Assembly (NCBI RefSeq): GCF_020889785.1
Contig: NZ_JACMYK010000012.1
Coordinates: 37,330 to 101,329, forward strand
Direction of reading: 5' to 3'
From: Bradyrhizobium acaciae
Lineage (GTDB): Bacteria; Pseudomonadota; Alphaproteobacteria; Rhizobiales; Xanthobacteraceae
Length of the DNA: 64,000 nt
Below, one piece after another: positions 62,636-64,000 of this stretch (position 1 is its first letter; each line of letters begins with the position of its first letter). Position numbers and translations under genes: made by a program. Under the pieces are notes generated by a model that saw only the letters and a program-made list of their open reading frames with translations, made no database searches and was not told the origin of the DNA.

Positions 62636-63358
62636 ATGACCACAGTCAAATATCGCCTGAACGATCCGCGCCTGGCGCCGCGGCGGACCAAGCTGGAGAT
62701 TCCCGGCTGGGCGGGGCAACGCGAGCCACGCGCCGACGGCTCACGCGAGCAGGTCTGGCATTGCGTGCCGTTCTCGGAGGGCGCGCAATACGGCATCGAG
62801 CTGTTCTACCCCTACGACTTCGAGCTGCACGTCACCACGCGGGATGGCCAGCTGCATCTCGACGCGGATTGGGGTGAGCCGCCGGACAGCGGCGTGCAGT
62901 GGCCGCCGTTCCGGAATTTCGGCACGACGTTCTACACCTACCAGATCCTGCTCGACCTCAAGGTCGAACGGGGCATGGCGGTCCGCACCGAGCCGCATCC
63001 GCGCTTCTACACCGACCGCACCGACACCGTGCCGATCGCCGTTCCGGCGCTGATCCGCAATTGGTGGCCGATGATGTTCTTCTGTGTCTTCAAGGCGCCG
63101 GCGGAAGGGCGCACGCACATTTTCCGGCTGAACGAGCCGTTCGCCCAGATCATCGTGATTCCCGAGGAAGCGAACTTTCAGCTCGAGCAGATGGGCGAGG
63201 AGGAGGCTGCCGAACGCGAATTGCAGGCGCGCCGCATCTACAACAATCGGCCCAAACTGGCCGCCGGAACGGAATGGACGTCGTCATCGGACACGGTGTT
63301 CGACGGCACATATCGCCATCTGCACCGCGCCGCAAAGGAGAAGGCGCGCAACGATTGA
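62636..63358 (+). CDS. Conserved protein of unknown function
   Basis: A 240-residue soluble protein, rich in Trp, Tyr and Pro, with no signal or membrane span. The segments HCVPFSEGAQYGIELFYPYDFELHV and FRNFGTTFYTYQILLDLKVERG suggest a beta-rich fold. I do not recognise a named family with confidence and give no function. GGAGAGG just before the ATG supports the start; an upstream frame to 62591 was rejected. It is divergent from mbfA and could share its regulatory region, which also holds the Irr-like box. Confidence 0.75.
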   Translation: MTTVKYRLNDPRLAPRRTKLEIPGWAGQREPRADGSREQVWHCVPFSEGAQYGIELFYPYDFELHVTTRDGQLHLDADWGEPPDSGVQWPPFRNFGTTFYTYQILLDLKVERGMAVRTEPHPRFYTDRTDTVPIAVPALIRNWWPMMFFCVFKAPAEGRTHIFRLNEPFAQIIVIPEEANFQLEQMGEEEAAERELQARRIYNNRPKLAAGTEWTSSSDTVFDGTYRHLHRAAKEKARND

Positions 63359-63385
63359 GCGAGATGCCGCATCATAGTCGACAAA

Positions 63386-63411
63386 ACAACGGGGCCCGCG
63401 GGCCCCGTTGT
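63386..63411. terminator. Bidirectional terminator hairpin
   Basis: A perfect 26-bp palindrome with arms ACAACGGGGCCCG and CGGGCCCCGTTGT. On the minus strand it is followed by TTTTGT, so it ends the His-rich gene transcript; on the plus strand the T-run is absent, and the hairpin may only slow or protect the upstream transcript. Confidence 0.75.
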
Positions 63412-63436
63412 GGTATCGCCGATCGGTCGCCATCGC

Positions 63437-63805
63437 TCAGTAATCGCGACGGTAGAAGCTGTGATGATGATGGTGGTGATGATGGTGATGGTGGTAGCGC
63501 CGATAGCGCGGCACCACGATGACCGGGCGATCGTAGTAGTCGCGGCGATAGTAGCCGTGATGATGGTGGTGGTGATGGTGGTGGTGGTAGTACTGTGCAA
63601 GCTGCACGTTCTCGCGGACCGGAGCGGGCGCAGCCTCGTCGAGCGCCTGCAGCTTTGCGGAGGCGTTCGAGATCGGCTCCAGCAGGTCCGCGTATGAGTT
63701 CGCCTGCAGAACGTCGGCCGGGTTCGACCCAGGCGCAGCTTCGGCGGCACCGACCGCGCCGAACGCGGCCACGGCTCCCAGAAGTCCAGCGATTTTCCTA
63801 TCCAT
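63437..63805 (-). CDS. Secreted histidine-rich protein with two poly-His tracts
   Basis: A 122-residue protein with a signal peptide (MDRKIAGLLGAVAAFGAVGAAEA). The mature part ends with two runs of about 10-11 His residues, separated by GYYRRDYYDRPVIVVPRYRRY and followed by SFYRRDY. Poly-His tracts bind Ni, Zn, Cu or Co, so a periplasmic metal buffer is likely. The ATG at 63805 starts the signal peptide; an in-frame TTG further up was rejected. It lies 26 bp past a terminator and near the iron-type operon, which fits a metal role, but no partner is seen. Confidence 0.82.
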   Translation of the reverse strand: MDRKIAGLLGAVAAFGAVGAAEAAPGSNPADVLQANSYADLLEPISNASAKLQALDEAAPAPVRENVQLAQYYHHHHHHHHHHGYYRRDYYDRPVIVVPRYRRYHHHHHHHHHHHSFYRRDY

Positions 63806-64000
63806 CTTTGCTCTCCTCAAAAAGTCGCCGGACCGAGCGCCGGTTTCTAGCAACGCCAATCATTGCCCAATGTTTCGTGAACCGCGCATTAACGCCCTGT
63901 GACCGGATCGTGGCGGCAGGCATCCGCAACTGACGCGGGACGGATGCCGGTTCGCGCGAAGAAAAAAACTGCCAAAACGAGAATCTAGAGCGTGATGAGA
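63806..64000. other. 195-bp region to the window edge without a gene
   Basis: No gene is seen. It contains the promoter of the His-rich protein (leader includes AGGAGAGCAAAG just before its ATG) and ends in TCTAGAGCGTGATGAGA, which looks like the start of an intergenic repeat of the GATCC/GTGATGAGA type, cut by the window edge. Confidence 0.45.

Noticed and set aside
63437..63600. Poly-His coding tracts as a simple-repeat array or CRISPR-like repeat
   Set aside because: They are in frame in a protein with a good signal peptide and ribosome site, with no spacer pattern.

Overview
The window is high-GC DNA with close-packed operons, frequent 4-bp ATGA or GTGA stop/start overlaps, many solute uptake systems and several families of palindromic intergenic repeats. 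Together with an mbfA-type iron exporter behind an Irr-like box, this suggests an alphaproteobacterium of the Bradyrhizobium group. That assignment is inference from gene content and repeat style. No rRNA, tRNA, phage, transposase or CRISPR array was seen.

Layout. 1-6.1 kb holds two divergent catabolic units around a promoter with inverted 16-base boxes. On the minus strand are a Bug-type binding protein and two dehydrogenases. On the plus strand are a carboxymuconolactone-decarboxylase-like protein, a fumarase/PcaB-type lyase and an M29 aminopeptidase. 6.3-10.3 kb has small hydrolases and a double GNAT protein. 10.3-12.6 kb is an ABC exporter-like pair. 12.9-19.7 kb is a complete branched-chain-type (Liv) uptake operon with an acyl-CoA ligase. 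19.9-27.7 kb has a frameshifted LapG-like periplasmic protease, a 1385-residue FecR/VCBS surface protein with a type I secretion-like end, and a CHASE2 cyclase.

27.9-37.1 kb is the most interesting part. Two paralogous family-5 binding proteins diverge from a region with sigma-54 (-24/-12) promoters on both strands and a perfect palindrome between them. The rightward operon carries two permeases, two ATPases, an AtzG-like small subunit and an AtzE/GatA-type amidase. It reads as nitrogen-regulated uptake of an amide- or peptide-like compound coupled to its hydrolysis.

37-42.1 kb holds a LysR regulator, a thioesterase-like protein and a type I secretion ATPase/adaptor pair. 42.3-52 kb holds a CinA-type amidase, two paralogous amidohydrolases with a Rieske protein, and a tricarballylate (tcu) operon with an extra secreted alpha/beta hydrolase. 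52-60 kb carries a DUF1127 protein, a GNAT protein, acyl-CoA and alcohol metabolism genes and another amidase. 60-62.5 kb is an iron-type operon (mbfA, outer-membrane barrel, cytochrome b561), followed by an unknown protein and a histidine-rich secreted protein.

Starts were chosen from Shine-Dalgarno spacing, signal peptides and promoter positions. Where I moved a start, the entry says so.
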